A DNA stretch of 64,000 bases from Cheilinus undulatus (GCF_018320785.1 NC_054886.1:10911207-10975206); one strand, 5' to 3'; counted from the first letter of the stretch, positions 22,480 to 44,540 are shown. Notes: generated by a model from the letters alone, not told the origin. Numbers and translations: made by a program.

Positions 22480-22805
22480 CTCATGCACATGTTAGACACA
22501 CATGCACACACAACAACACATCAGACATTCACAGCAACACATTACACACGCACGCACACATTAAACAGTCCAACATGTTAGACAACCATGCACAATAAGA
22601 CACACACGCACATGGTAGACATCCACACACACATTAGACACACACACCAACACCTTAGACACCCACTTACATGTTAGACACCCACGCACACGTTAGACAC
22701 ACACACAAACACCTTAGACACCCATGCACACGTTAGACATCCACGCACACGTTAGACATCCACACACACATTAAACATCCACACCAACAAGTTAGACAAG
22801 CATGC
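22480..22805. repeat. CA-rich minisatellite, about 20-bp unit
   Basis: Around 15 imperfect units of the form CACACGTTAGACACCCACG, with variants of GTTAGACA and ACACACA, run across the putative 3' UTR region of ache. Confidence 0.8.
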
Positions 22806-23020
22806 ACGCTTGCACGCCCGAGGTAATGACGAATCTTTGACGCTTGTGACATCACTTCCCTCCACAGCCCTTAGACAGACACACTGAGACGTCAGCTGAA
22901 TAAATAGAATAAATTAAATAAATACACGTCAACAAACAACCAATGAAGTCACACTTCACTGTGAGGGGGCGGGGCTATGGAGGGAAATGAGCGCTCTCTT
23001 GGCCGGCCCCCTCCCTCGCC

Positions 23021-23060
23021 GCTCTCGCTCTCTTTCTCTCTCTCTTTCTCTCTCTCTCTC
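23021..23060. repeat. (CT)n microsatellite
   Basis: CTCT/TTTC run just downstream of the ache stop codon. In the mRNA sense it would be a GA-rich stretch of the 3' UTR. Confidence 0.85.
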
Positions 23061-23072
23061 AGTGGTCGGGGC

Positions 23073-31866
<8,794 letters not shown>

Positions 31867-32459
31867 CTGAGAGAGAGAGAGAGAGTAATGTAATTAGAGT
31901 GATGGAGAGCAGGCAGAGATAGATCAGACCAGAACAGGGAGCAGGAAGTCTTTGTCGTGTCATGGGGGGAAAAACAAAGATCTACTCAGACAGGTAGAGA
32001 ATGGACATCTAAAGTCTTATTTTATATGTTAATTATTCATCAAACATCGTCCTAAAACCTTTAAAATCTGTTTTGGTAACTCTCTAGGCTGCATGAATCA
32101 ACGTAAACATCAGATTCACTGTGTGTGTGTTTTTTTTATCTGTTTAAGAAGATTGAGCATGTCAGAGAGTATTAATGAAAACTATCCAGTGTCAACCCCA
32201 AATCTGTTTGACTATAGGTTCGGAAATCTCCTGGGAAATGAGCTGACAGAGGTGGTGGATTGTGCCTTAACAGAAAATCTTCATTTGACCATGAGATTCT
32301 CTAAGTCTTTTCCCTTATACTCCTCTACACCAGTGATAGCCAGGGTTGGATGGTATCATGTTTACAGGTAGTCTGTCTATACGCATGTATGAGCTGTTCA
32401 AGACAAACAGCAACATCAGTATTGGCTGATATCAGCTCTTTACAAAAATCAATAGTAGT

Positions 32460-32725
32460 AGCGGGCAAGGCCGCCCATAAGGGGGGATACAGGGGAAAGC
32501 TTTCTGGGGCCCAATCAAGCTGGGGGCTCATGGAGGTCAGTAAATCATGGTCCAGTGTAAAGTTAAGCCAACCATATTTTATTTTTAACCTGAAAAATAA
32601 CCACTCTTATCAAAAAAACAAAAGTAATTTTATTTATATATGCTGTAATACAATTTTGACTTTTTCAAGATGTAAACCCCTTTTCTTAAAACAGAATTAT
32701 GTTTTTTAGGTTCTGTTAACAATGT
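32460..32725. repeat. Dispersed repeat, copy 1
   Basis: Begins GCAAGGCCGCCCATAAG and contains CATGGAGGTCAGTAAATCAT, ACCATATTTTATTTTTAACC and TTTTCTTAAAACAGAATTA. A second copy in the same orientation is at 60870-61110. No coding sequence. Confidence 0.7.
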
Positions 32726-32789
32726 GGATGGATGGATTAAACTAAACCTTTTGGAATGTCATGTCATAAATTGGATTAATTGGCAAAAG

Positions 32790-33125
32790 GGTATTTTTTT
32801 TACCTGGCAAAACCAGGTTAAAATTGGGAAAGCAGAGCAAAAATGGGTTAAAAAAGTCATAAAAACTTGTGTTAAAAAAGTGTTACAACTTGGTAAAAAG
32901 TGGAAAATGGCTAAAAGGGGTGAAAGAAAATGCAGTAAAACTTTCCAAAGACTGGCAAAAATGGGATAAAAGTGGCAAATTGTGTAAGCAGTGAAAAAAA
33001 TGGCAATAAATAGTTAAAAGTAGTCAAAAGAGAGTGTCAAAAATGGGTTTAAAGCAAAAATGCATTAAAGGTTGCAAAGAAGTGGTAAACATTGGTGGAG
33101 AAAGTGGTGAAAAAGAGTTGAAAAG
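32790..33125. repeat. Low-complexity AAAAATGGG/AAAAGTGG repeat
   Basis: Short irregular units of GTTAAAAA, AAAATGGG and AAAGTGGC type follow copy 1 of the dispersed repeat and are probably part of a larger element. Confidence 0.55.
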
Positions 33126-33129
33126 TGCC

Positions 33130-36055
33130 ACAATTTTATAATTTCAACATCAGAACCCAATATAAGTTTGAAACTTTTCTGCTCCAAAATGAAGTAACTG
33201 TTAGCCAGGATGATAGCATCAATGCTACTGATCCAACACGCATGAACTGGTATCATCAATAAATCATTACTGGAGAGGGGCCATTCACTGGTTTTGTCAG
33301 GGGTCAAGGCAATTCTGTAGGCCTGGTTGTGGGTGGTAAACATCAGTACCATTAGCGGTAAAATTTCTCTCATGGAATGGATTATCACAACACCATCATT
33401 ACTGGTTTAAATGTTTGCATTGTGTTGTAGTGGAGACAGAACCAATGCCACCAACAGGTGCTGTTCTTACTATCCTGCAGCACAGTAAACAGACAAAAAC
33501 ATGCAGTGAGTGTACTCGCTCTGTAGAGTGTCTCTATCTGGAGCTTTAACACAAAATGTGAGCTGTAACAGATCACTCATTTTTAACTCATGACTCTCTT
33601 GTTTTAAGTTTGCAGTGATTCAAAGAAGCGAGCTGTGGGGTTAAAGAGGTCAGAGGAGCAGCTGTATACACTGTAGCTCCATACACTCGCTGGTACTGCT
33701 GCCAAAGCGAAGTTAAATCAGTGTTAAACTCGTTAATTCTGACAGGTTCTTTACAATAAAATTCTGTAGTTGTTATTTTTCTTGAGTGTTTTTTATGTGG
33801 AGGCTGCAACAGGAAATGTGGTGTTGTCAGTAACAGCGCGAGTAATGAAACTACAGGAGCAATTAGAGAGAAAAAAATTCAACAAAGAAAAGGTGCAGAT
33901 TCTCTCTCTCTTTTAGAGTGATCAAGAATTTTAGACCAGTAGATCCATGTTAGAATTCTTATTTTTTCAATGTTTTTGTTCCCAAACTTTGTAGATGCAG
34001 TAGTAGATGGTGGGTTCAGGTGCAAAGGATGTTGTATTCAGGTACAGTAGATGTGTAGGTGGATCTTGCTTCCCAGAAAAGCCTCATTAAATATTCAGCA
34101 TCCGTCTGTGTGAGTTGAGCAGCTCAGAGAAAATGTGTCGGAGAAGCTGTGAGCAAGATTTAGTGATCAGGTTTTTGCAGGAAAAAAAAAAATTCGAATC
34201 ATTAAAACAATGAAACTTTTTCTTAAGTATGTTTTCAGGTCCAAGCTCCTGCATTAAATGTTATAATCTGACTGATAAATAGACTGAACATTAGTCATTT
34301 ACACATGCATATCACAGCAGGGAGGCTCGGGGTTGACTCTCAGGAAGAAGCACATGGTGTTAAAGACAGAAGAAGAAAAAAATATGGCTAGGTATTTTCC
34401 ACAGCCTCCCAATACAAGATGTAGGGTGATACACACTGATTTAGGGTCATAAACTTGTCCTAATAAAAATGATCGACACTGAAATTACTATAGCAGCTGA
34501 CTCTATTGGAGAGGATAACAGGAGGGGTGTAGTTTTAAGGCTCTTACACTTTGAAACATTTAAATTCAGACCTCTGGAGATCTGATTAAATTAGTCTTAA
34601 AATAGTCTTGTTATAATCACTTAGGTTTAAATAAATGCAAACACAGCCATACTTAATCCAGTGGTTCCCAACCTATATTCTGGGCACTGTCTGCTCTGGT
34701 GTAAATAGTTTTTAAAAACCATGATCAGAAACAATTTATTAGGACGAACCTAAAATAAAAGCAGAAGAGAATCTGGTAATTCTTGAGCAGAAAATTCCAA
34801 AAGTTTTAGTTTAATAAGTTGTATATTTAAAAGAAAGCACAGAATTTCAATTTTAAAATAAAACTTGAAATTTCCAAGTTAAAAAAAGTTTTAAATTTTC
34901 ACATTAAAAACTCAACAATCTCAAGGTAGCCGTTATCAGTGCTGCTGTTTGGCTCATACGTAGCATTTGTTGCTAACTGCTAATTAGCCTTGCATCGTGT
35001 GTTGACGTAGATTGATGTTGCTGCAGTGTTTTACCTTGTTTACTGCACAGCGTGTATTGATCATGTCCAACTACTGACTTTCTGATGTTTGAAGAAACCT
35101 CTACTAATCTAGTATGTTTGCTTTTAGCCTGCTGGCTGTAAACAGACGTTATGATCTATTTCACTGGTCTGAGTATAAATTGGTTTTGGTTCAGTGGGAC
35201 ATGAGCTGCATCTGAATTGAGCTGGAAAAATTCAGAATAAAAGAATTCTGCACAAACGAGGGGAGTTTCTCCACTGAAATGTTAGACTAACTTGGATTTT
35301 ACTCTGAAAATCCCAAACCAGAAGCCTAATCATGTAGTGTTTATCCTCCCAATGCAATATTCTACTGATGTAGACATACATGTCTGTTAAAACAAGGTAG
35401 TATTGGCTGTCTGTTTACAGCTCTGTATTACTCTGCAGAGAGTCACACAGCACAAAAATCCTAAAAACTTTCCACGATAATGAGCCTCACTATCTCTTTA
35501 AATCCCACTGTAATCATAATGTTGTACATTACGTCTACTATAGTGTAGACTTTTGAGCTCTATATTGTTGAGTGTTTTCAGTAGAGTGTGTTGTGTTGGA
35601 GCGTGCAGACGTGTTTAAATCCTACTAGCTCAGCGACAAAGCCCAGGACAGCTGTGTGGTCATGAGGGGAACTATAAAAAGGCTTCAGAGGAAGAGCCTA
35701 GTAAATACCACACGCTGTGGCGGATTAATATGACACTGTGCTCGCCGTTTGTTTGTCCTCGTGGTCAGAAACTTAATGAAGCTGACGGCCATGTGATGGT
35801 TATTCCTAAAAGAATTAGAAAGCTGATCTTTATTTTGAAAACTAAAATCAATGTGATGATGATGGGGTCTGACAGAGTGGAGGATAGAGATATCCTGATT
35901 AATCTGAAACCATCACTATCAGCTGATTTTGATCATGATTACATGACTGATCAGTTCACAGAGGTTTGGTTTATACCTCCATTTGGAGGTCATGGGTCAA
36001 AATCAAAAAATGTCCTGGATACGTGTTACTACAGTTGTCATTGGGCAAGAGGCAG
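33130..36055. other. Intergenic, nothing recognised
   Basis: No exon with both splice signals and homology was found. Composition is ordinary for fish noncoding DNA. If ache starts at 52.9 kb (see the CpG block), this is intron. Confidence 0.45.
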
Positions 36056-36059
36056 AGTT

Positions 36060-36320
36060 ACACCTGTCACAAGTCACCTGGTCACCTGTCAATCACAGGG
36101 CTAACATGTAAAGACAAGCAGGCACACTCACATCTATGGGCAATTTAGAGTCACCAGTTTACCTTAAGATTGTGTCTTTGGAGAAAAGTGGAGAACGGCG
36201 TAGAACTCAAACATGTATGAGGAGAACATTTAAACTCCAAACAGAAAGGCCGGGGTTTGGACCAGGAACCTTCCTACTGTGGCGTCACTGCACCACCGTG
36301 CTGCCCACATACACATCAAT
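36060..36320. repeat. Retroelement-type dispersed repeat
   Basis: Contains the ordered words CACCTGTCAATCACAGGGCT, GGGCAATTTAGAGTCACCAG, a GGAGAACATTTAAACTCC block, ACAGAAAGGCCGGGGTTTG and CACCACCGTGCTGCCCAC. From memory this series is one of the commonest fish interspersed repeats, usually attached to non-LTR retrotransposon ends. Diverged, no open frame. Confidence 0.65.
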
Positions 36321-36619
36321 CCAATATTCATATCCTTGTTGAAAGCAGCAGGTTAAAAACCTTCCCTCATCTCCAGCCCTACCAAACATTACCAACATTT
36401 TTTGTGCAATCTCCTGTAGACTCATCTTATAAAAAGAAGGTTTTATCTAAGCTTTGGTACTTTTTGTAAAAAATATAAACTAATAGATTATTTTAAAACA
36501 TGTAGTATTAAAAAGTGTCACACGCTTTGACAGCCTAAGTTTGTAAGAAATAACAAAGGAATGCCTCAGGGGGTCCATTTTAGGTCCTTTATAGTTTAAT
36601 TATAGGGAAAAAAATATTC

Positions 36620-37130
36620 ACAATTCACAATATTTACTACTGGTGGTAAATATCAGCTATTAGCTATAAATAATGACCAATGACGGCTGTTATTATCTTT
36701 CATCATTGGCTGAAAATATCTTCCATTATTTGCCATTAATGTGGGCCAATAATGGCCGTTAATATTGTCCAATATTGGCTGTTAGTATCTTTCAATACTG
36801 GCCAAAAATATCTTCCATTATTGGCTGTTATTGTCAGCCAATATTGGCTATAAATATTGTTCAGTTTTGGCTGTTGATATTGGACAATATTGGAGGTTAA
36901 TATTGTCCAGTATTTGCTGTTTATATCTTTCATAAATGGCCAAAAATATTTTCCATTATTGGCTGTTGATCTCAGCTAATATTGGCTGCTAATATTGCCC
37001 AATATTGCCTGAAAATATCATACATTATTGGCTGTTAACATCGGCCAATTTTGGGTTTTAATATCTTTAATATTTGACTGAAAATTTTGGCCAATATTCA
37101 CTGTAAATATCAGCTAACATATACTTCCTG
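36620..37130. repeat. Minisatellite of CCAATATTGG units
   Basis: About 18-20 imperfect units of 25-29 bp of the form ATTGGCTGTTAATATTGGCC. Each contains a partial palindrome around CCAATATTGG or TTCCATTATTGG. The array is AT-rich and ends gradually on both sides. Confidence 0.78.
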
Positions 37131-37134
37131 AACT

Positions 37135-38995
37135 AAATTTATTTGCCGATATCCACTGGTTAAAACAAATTTTTTAATAATGGTTTACTTGATATCTGCA
37201 AAAATTTTGTATCATACATCCTTGTTCAGTCATTTCCTGTATTAATAACAAAAAGTTTAGCTTTAGCTGCCTCCTCTCCAGCTTTACTTAACATCTTTAA
37301 TCTGTATTTTAATGTTCTGCTACTTTTTGATACTATCATTTATTATTATTACAGAATAGTGTCATTTTATATTATCATTATATCTTATATAATGTAATGT
37401 TTTCAAAACAAAAGGTTGAGAACATTTTAACAAGCAGTGTAAAGTAAAACAGTGTAGTCCCTCAGGGCTCCATGCTGGGTCCTTTAATGTTTGATATGCA
37501 GTATTTGGAACCAAAATGTTGCCACTGTAGATGTTTAATTTAGGCAGTGTGTGGTTGAAAAAATATCCCAAGATCTATATCTTTAAAGATTTGCTACTTT
37601 TATTGTTATGGATAATAATATTAAATATAATTGATAATTTTAAACAGAGAATTCTAAACATTTTGATTACTGAAGTGTCCCTAAGAGCTCCATGTTGAGT
37701 CCTTTAAAGTTTGTGAACAAAAGTGTTGCTAATATTGCTTAGGGGTGATCTATTAATCAAAATTTCATTGGAACCAAAATATGGACTGCTACTCTGAAAA
37801 TGCAGGATGTTCTTTGTCTCTTTAAGGTGAAATTAGTTCCATTAAGTTTGACATTTTTAACAACAAAGAAGTCCTGGTGCACATGTTATTCACTCATTCA
37901 TCATGTTTATTCTCTTTCGATTATTATGTAATTTTTTTTTTCAACTGAAAAGAGAAAAAGGATGTAAAATTGCCCATTATTTATACCACAAATCATATCA
38001 AAATCACAGTATATGTAAAAAATACTGGAATGCATTAAGTCCTAATGTAGATTTGATTTGATAAATATATGACTACATAGTTGTTTTTAATAACTGCTTC
38101 AGAACTTTTGCACACATTTTTTTAGCCTTTTCAATCTTGTTATTTTGAAAATTACTGCAGTATCCATAGATGCCATTCTCTATAACAACCCTCTGTAGAT
38201 AAAGATGATCATATAAGCATGAATCAGAGAGTAAACGTGTTGTAGACAGTTTATAAATGAGATATTTGTTTACATAAGACGCCGTGGCATTGAAGACATG
38301 TAGGAGGTCAGAACAGGCCTGTTTATGAGAGAGGGACGGAGGAAGGTGACATCACTAAAATAGACCGACTATATCTCTATACAGCCCAGAGTGGGAGCAG
38401 CTGCCCCCCTATCCCTTACACCACCTCCAAACTAATCCTGTTGCTATGGCGACCATACATCACACAACATAAACAGGCGCCTCTAACAGACAGGTGGGAG
38501 AGAGGCGAGGGCGGCCATTGTTCTTCAGTCTTTAAATGTTATACAGATGAAAATGGAGAATAAGAAACGCTGGTCCAGACTGTGGCGTCCTCTCAGAGCC
38601 GATGTGACTGAAGCTTTTAGGTTTCATAAATTTGCAGCAGACGCCTGACGTCACAGTCATTATTAATAGCAGAGACAGCTGTGAGAGGAGACAACAGAGA
38701 GGAGGAGAGAGAGGCTCCTGGGTCCACAGAGAGAGAGGATGGAGAGAAGACGGGGCGCTCAGGGACCGCTGAAGTCTGCAGGCTTGTCTGAGCTACAGTG
38801 GCTGTGATAACATGGACTCAGAATCCTGGATATGAGACTGATCTTTGATTGGTTCATACTAGTGATATGGAGTATACATACAAACTGACAAAGCTGGTTA
38901 TGATATCATTTAAACCTTTTCATGCTAGATTACACAGTAGGGCCTGCTCGGTCCTGAAAACAAGAACTGGCAAATATTAGCTTAAAAATTTTATG
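37135..38995. other. Intergenic, nothing recognised
   Basis: No gene supported. A purine-rich stretch at about 38690-38755 (GAGAGGAGGAGAGAGAGG) is present. Near 37450, 37670 and 36560 the phrase CCTCAGGGCTCCATGCTGGG recurs in diverged form, hinting at a further decayed repeat. Confidence 0.4.
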
Positions 38996-38999
38996 CTGT

Positions 39000-39905
39000 C
39001 TTTATCAGGCTTGCACATCTGGACGCTGCAATTTTACTCTGTTCTTCTTTACTAAACTGCTCAAGCTCTGGTACCTGCACAGGGATTGGGCGTGAACAGC
39101 CCTTTTCAAGTCAGGCCAAAAATTCTCAATTGGATTGAGGTCTGTGCTTTGACTCAGCCACTCCAGAACATCCACCTTGTTGTCTTTAAACCATTTCTGT
39201 GTAGCTTTCTCTGTATGCTTCAGCTCATTGTCTCACAAGAAAATAAATCTAAGCCGTAGTTCTCTTTGAATAAGATTGTCCTCCAGGATTATCCTACATT
39301 CGATTTACCCTCTCCCTTTACAAACCTTCCAGGACCGACTGCTGAGAAGCACTGCCACAGCATGATGCTGCCACCACCATGCTTCATCGTAGGGATGGTG
39401 TGATGTGCAGTGTTTTTGATCTTGTCTACCAAAAAGGTCCATTTTGGTCTCATCAGACCAAAGAACTTTCTTCCACTTGACCATGGAGTCTGGCACACGC
39501 CTTTTGGTGAACTCTAGTCCAGATTTAATCTGAGTTTTCTTCAACAGTGGCTTTCTCTTTACCACTCTCCCACAAAAGCTTTGATTGGTGAAAAACCCGG
39601 CCAACAGTTGTTGTATTGAGAGTCTCTCTCATCTCGGTTGCTGAAGCTTGTAACTCCTTCAGAGTAGTCATGGGTGTCTTGGGGGCCTCTCTCACTAGTC
39701 TCCTTCTTGCACGCTCACTCAGTTTGTGAGGTCAGTCTGATCTATGCAGATTTACACGTGCCATATTCCTTCCATTTCTTGAAGATTAAGATGATGATTA
39801 AGATCAATAACCTTTTCTCTGAGTTCTTTTGTCTTCATGGTGTCATGGTAGCCAGGAATACTGATTAACCAGTGACTGGACCTTGCAACTGGTCCTGCAC
39901 TCTTG
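39000..39905 (-). mobile_element. Tc1-like transposon relic
   Basis: Reading on the minus strand, a transposase remnant is recognisable. It contains VVKRKPLLKKTQIKSGLEFT, then DSMVKWKKVLWSDETKMDLF with the first catalytic Asp. The WWWQHHAVAVL segment is frameshifted, and near 39060-39220 the complement encodes the NPIE-like third-motif region and C-terminus. Frame breaks are multiple. The family is the same as at 9975-10330 and 16745-17585. Confidence 0.75.
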
Positions 39906-39909
39906 TTAA

Positions 39910-41070
39910 ATTATAGTGTTATAAAAAGCCTACAGTGAAATCAAATATTTAAAGTAACTGGACAGAGCTGAGCTGCGGTGAGACGAGGGGAGACGGGTGG
40001 TGGTTTGGTTCCAGTGGGTGAGGAAATAAGAGAGGAGAACTGGGGAAGACTCTGAGGGGAGGGGATGGGGGGAGAAAGTGTGTCACTCCTTAAATTAGAC
40101 CGAGGAATTCATGTCTGAAGTTCACAGGAGGATTGGTTTCACGGAGGGCGGGTTCGAGTCACATCGAGTCACATGTCTGAGGAAAAAACCTGGAGAGAGA
40201 CGTCAGAGTGAGCGCGGGCAGACAACAGACAGACCTACGGTATTGATCAATCACAGCCAACCAAAACAACATCATGACACTGACAGGGATGGAGTGAGGA
40301 GCAGACGGTAAACCTGGAGAGGAGTTTGCAGGTTGTCTTAATGATGGTTAATGCGGAGAACAGATGGGCATACAACAACTCATAAACCTGCAGCAGCTGC
40401 TGAGAAATATGAACATTAATAATGAACGGGGAATCTGTTTGGAGTGAAAAATCTGAGGCAGGCAGAGGATTTCAGATCTAAACTGGTTTAAAAACATGGT
40501 AGACCACAGACATCAGGATATCCAATTTTATGATGTGCTTTTATTTTGAAGGACTAGTTGTTCTGTCATATTTTTTGCTCCATCTGAAGTCCAAACTGGC
40601 CTATTTCCATTAAAATAATTGTTATAAGGGGTAAAACTGTACGCTAAATTTTTTGGTATCTTTGTTTGGTACATTTTCTGTGCAGAAGTTGAAGCAAATG
40701 CAACGCAGAATTTATTTTTGTTAATTGGGAACTTGAAAATTTTCCTTGTTCATGTTGTCTAAACTGTAGCATTGACAGCTCAGGTTTTTTCTACAGTTAC
40801 AAATAACACAATATATATATAAAAGAATAAATAAATTACATTTAAATGAAAAATTATGCTGCAAACTCCTAAACAAACACTAGTGAGCTTGTGAAGGTAG
40901 CTAATTAGCATCTATCCTGCTGACATCAGCGCTGTTTTACTCTTTAACCAATGGGACTGATTGCAGAGTTTGGAAGCATTTTTCACAGGCCATTTGAGTT
41001 GGTGAGGAAATTCCAGTCTGTCTGGAGTTTGAGGACGTCTGTCTTACTTATTTTGGTAGGCTGGCCAATC
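39910..41070. other. Intergenic, nothing recognised
   Basis: No exon or repeat that I can name. A purine-rich patch lies at 39965-40080. Confidence 0.4.
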
Positions 41071-41074
41071 CCAG

Positions 41075-41290
41075 TAAGTTGATCACAATTTTCCTCATTT
41101 GTGGGTAATGGCTCTCTGGAGTCCCAAAACCTTATAAATGTATTTGTAACCCTTTGTTGACTGATATATGTCAGTAACTTTGTTCCTCCTCTGTTCTTCT
41201 CTTTCTTTAGATGGTGCCATGATGTGTTGGAGCTCTTTTAGCCTACTTTACTTCATCTGAGTGGCTCTATTGAAAGATTTCTGGATTCAA
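41075..41290. mobile_element. Fragment of Tc1-type element
   Basis: Matches 49060-49270 in order: ATGGCTCTCTGGAGTCCCAA, a TGTAACCCTTTG block, GATGGTGCCATGATGTGTTG and TTTTAGCCTACTTTAC. Short and diverged. Confidence 0.6.
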
Positions 41291-41299
41291 CATGATAAC

Positions 41300-43171
41300 A
41301 GAGACATCAGCTCAGTTCTAACAGTGAGGCCTGGCTGTAACCCTTGCTCTGACACATACAGTAGACAGCGAGGGTCTGACCGACACTCCGGCTCTACGGG
41401 AATCATTGGAATTTTCCATTTTGCGGTTTGGGTGTCTACAGTTTCACGCTACAGCCGATTACAGGACAGGAACTCCCCCTGAGGACCAGAGGACGGGAAA
41501 GACTGGAATAGATCACAAAAGCTCTGACAGACCATCATCAGGCCCAGTCTGACACCTCTCCTCTTCTTCTTCTAGGATTTTTTGGAGCTCTTTACTGTAA
41601 ATACAGTAACTGGTCGGATCATTTCATCCTGAACTGAAGCAGAACTCTGTGTCCATAAAAGGTCTAATCATCAGGGTTACCAGGATTTATCCCAGTCTGA
41701 TTAATGGAGGGAAATCTGTGGTTAATGAGGCTCTTCTCCACAGATTTAACATCTATGAAGATAATCAGCATCAATTTTACCTTTATTCAAACTGATCACA
41801 TAAATAAACATGACAGTCAGTACTTTTACTAAAGTACTTTAACTGGATTACAACAGTTGTGCACTTCTTTCCACCTCTGCTCTTGCCCAGTGGCAGCCTG
41901 GATCAGCTCCAGCCCCCCTGACCCTAATAGGGGTTCAGTGGTGATGGATGTTGTAATAACCGCTGTGGGGAGTAATGGAGCAGTGAGTCAAATTATCAAG
42001 GAAATCTGTTTTGATGGGGGTTTATTTATTTATTATTTAGGACTATCCAATTGTTTGACTGAGTCACATGACTCAAGGTGAAAATATGCAGTATAGTTCA
42101 GTCCTGTAGTAAAGGTTAAAATGTTAATCGTTGGTGTTTGCCGTCCGGGCTCTGCCCTCTTTACTTCTCATAGATTTATACTGAACTATGAGAATATAGA
42201 CATAAATACTTGTAGACCTGGAGTAGCTTATATCTTAAACCACTATCAGATCCTACAGGTGGATGCTGGGTGGAGGCGGGGTTAAATGTGAGAGGGCAGC
42301 ACTGATTTAACTCTCATGACAAATGACAAAAATGGCAATATATATATATATACAATCAAGATCAGTCCTGACCTTAAATATTAAATCCTGATTAGTCTTT
42401 AGGAATTTAACCTTTTAAATGTTGTAAGGTATGTTTGCAATGTAAAAATAAACACAAAATATGAAATATTTCTCATATGCAAATTGGATTTCCTTGAAGG
42501 GTATGATTATGAGCTGTCAAGGTACAGCTCCTGAGCACAAAGGTGGCTCATTTTAAAACTAAACAGGAAAAAATCCACTTATGTGTCACTATGGAGTAGC
42601 ATTTCACCATATAAATGGTGAAGAACACTAGTGGGGTGTTCTAGTGCAGCTGATAACCTAATCATAACCTAACCCAAACCCTTAGAGTACTGTGGAAATA
42701 ATGAAATAATTATTGAAAATTGATCTTTAAAAAATCAACTAGATGTCAGTCCTCACCTGTTCTCCTTTCTGAATCTATAATTATCAATAATATGATTTTT
42801 AAACCTTACCTCACACCCTGAAGCTCCATCTGCCTCTCCTGTCTCTCCCCTGAATGTATGACGGTTCTTCTCTTGATAAAATTGTTTATGTTTAAAAAGT
42901 ATTAATGGGCTAACACATATTTCACTAATCAGTTTAAGACCTCACCTGAGCTTCCTCAGTCTCTCCACCTTTCATCGCTTCAACTGCCTCGCTACTCTGT
43001 ATTCTCCTGATAAGACATTATTGCACATTATATCTAATATAATGTCATACTTGTTGATAAATGGTCGGGTATGATCTGTGGCGCCGCCAGGATGACAATT
43101 GAACATACACACAATAACCATTCCAGCGCATGAATGACACCTCTAGGACAAGAGCGCACCTACAAACAGGT

Positions 43172-43209
<38 letters not shown>

Positions 43210-44025
43210 AGAGACTAACGCTGCAAGTACTACACCAAAACTTAGATTAACCACATGCAGCTAGAAAACTGCCCCTAAAAACATCAGAACAGCTTTAAGA
43301 GCAGCAAAGAGAAGAGCAGCTAGAGTTACAAGAGAAAGTCCACCACTTATAAGTAATACAAAGCCAGAAGATGGAAAATTCAGAGGACAGGTGTATGCTA
43401 CATGTAGGTCTGACGTTTTACGAACATTGCCGTGCGTTTTCCACTCTTACTATAGTTACTTCTGATGTTTTAAACTTGCGCCAGCTCATCCCTGGCAAGA
43501 CAACGTAAAGAGTGATTTTGCGTTAAAATGCTTATGTTTTGTGTTGTAATGCTTGTGTTTTGTGTTGGTGGTTTTGTTGGGGTGTAATTTGAGGGTTTTA
43601 TGTGGATAAGGGATTGTTTGTGTGGTGTTTATGTTGTGTTTTGCTTGCAGTGGTTTTCAGCACCGTGAATTAGAGTGGAGAGGGCTTTGGTGACTCCGCG
43701 CACCATGCCATCCAACTGTTTGTGTGTTTATGTCAATAACCAGCGCTGAAGGGACCATGTGGTAGTGGCATAATATTGATAGGGACGTGTCCCTAGCATC
43801 CCTACCCAATTCTACGCCCCTGCTTGAGGGGACTGTGGACAGGCCAAGGGCACATATTTTGTTAGAAAAGCCTGAAAAATTATTTTTTGCATAATATGTG
43901 ACCTTTAATAATAAGGCTGGGCAATTAATCTAAATATAGATTAAATCATTAAATGGCCTGCAGCAATTTTCAAATTGCAGAAGGTGGAATATTTTTCCTG
44001 AAATGTGTCAAAATACCAGTTTACA
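41300..44025. other. Intergenic, no gene seen
   Basis: No coding evidence. Includes a (TA)n run near 42338-42352. The block near 43770-43825 (GGGACGTGTCCCTAGCATCC followed by a TTCTACGCCCCTG end) resembles a transposon terminus, and GTGGCGCCGCCAGGATGAC near 43079 resembles another. I could not pair them convincingly. Confidence 0.4.
43175..43204. repeat. (GA)n microsatellite
   Basis: About 15 uninterrupted GA units followed by GGGAGGGAGAGA. Confidence 0.9.
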
Positions 44026-44029
44026 ACTT

Positions 44030-44540
44030 TCTGTAATGCTTTATTTTAATGGGCCCTAATTACCTGGTAATTTTATAGTAATGTGCAATTATCTGGTAAC
44101 ATCTCAAGAATAAGATGATAATTACCTTTAAAAAGTTGGTATTTTAACAAGTTATAAATTACAAATATTAAGGAAGTATTTACCTAGTAATAATGTATTA
44201 ATTATAAAATAGTTCTTTATAATATTTTTTGTTTTTTTGGGTAACTAAGTGGTATTTTACCATGAAATTCCTTGAGAGGATAATTTTCTAATAAATCTCT
44301 CGATAATTCTCAGCTTCCAGTTGAAGTGAGTCCTTTCACTGAGTCATTTTTAGGGTGAGGGTAGTGTAAAATGCCACCTAATTACCAGAGAACTGCACAG
44401 TATTATGAGGAATTCCTTATAACTAATACTACATAAATGCTTCCATAATATTACTTGGTAAAATGTCAACTCATTATTAGGTAACGGCACCTCATTCTTG
44501 AGAAAATTACTAGATAATTTATTTTATTTATTTATTTTTC
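44030..44540. mobile_element. Possible AT-rich palindromic element
   Basis: The left half carries TTACCTGGTAATTTTATAG, ATCTCAAGAATAAGATGA and similar words. The right half carries their approximate complements (GGCACCTCATTCTTGAGAAA, TTACTAGATAAT, CTTGGTAAAATGTCAACTC). This suggests a roughly 500-bp fold-back element. It is AT-rich, without an open frame, and its ends are not defined. Confidence 0.4.

Noticed and set aside
22480..22805. Regularly spaced short repeats considered as a CRISPR-like array
   Set aside because: Units are contiguous and imperfect with no unique spacers; this is a CA-rich minisatellite in a vertebrate gene flank.
43079..43823. Possible hAT-type element from GGCGCCGCCAGG to TTCTACGCCCCTG
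   Set aside because: The two end-like sequences are not inverted repeats of one another and no target duplication was found.
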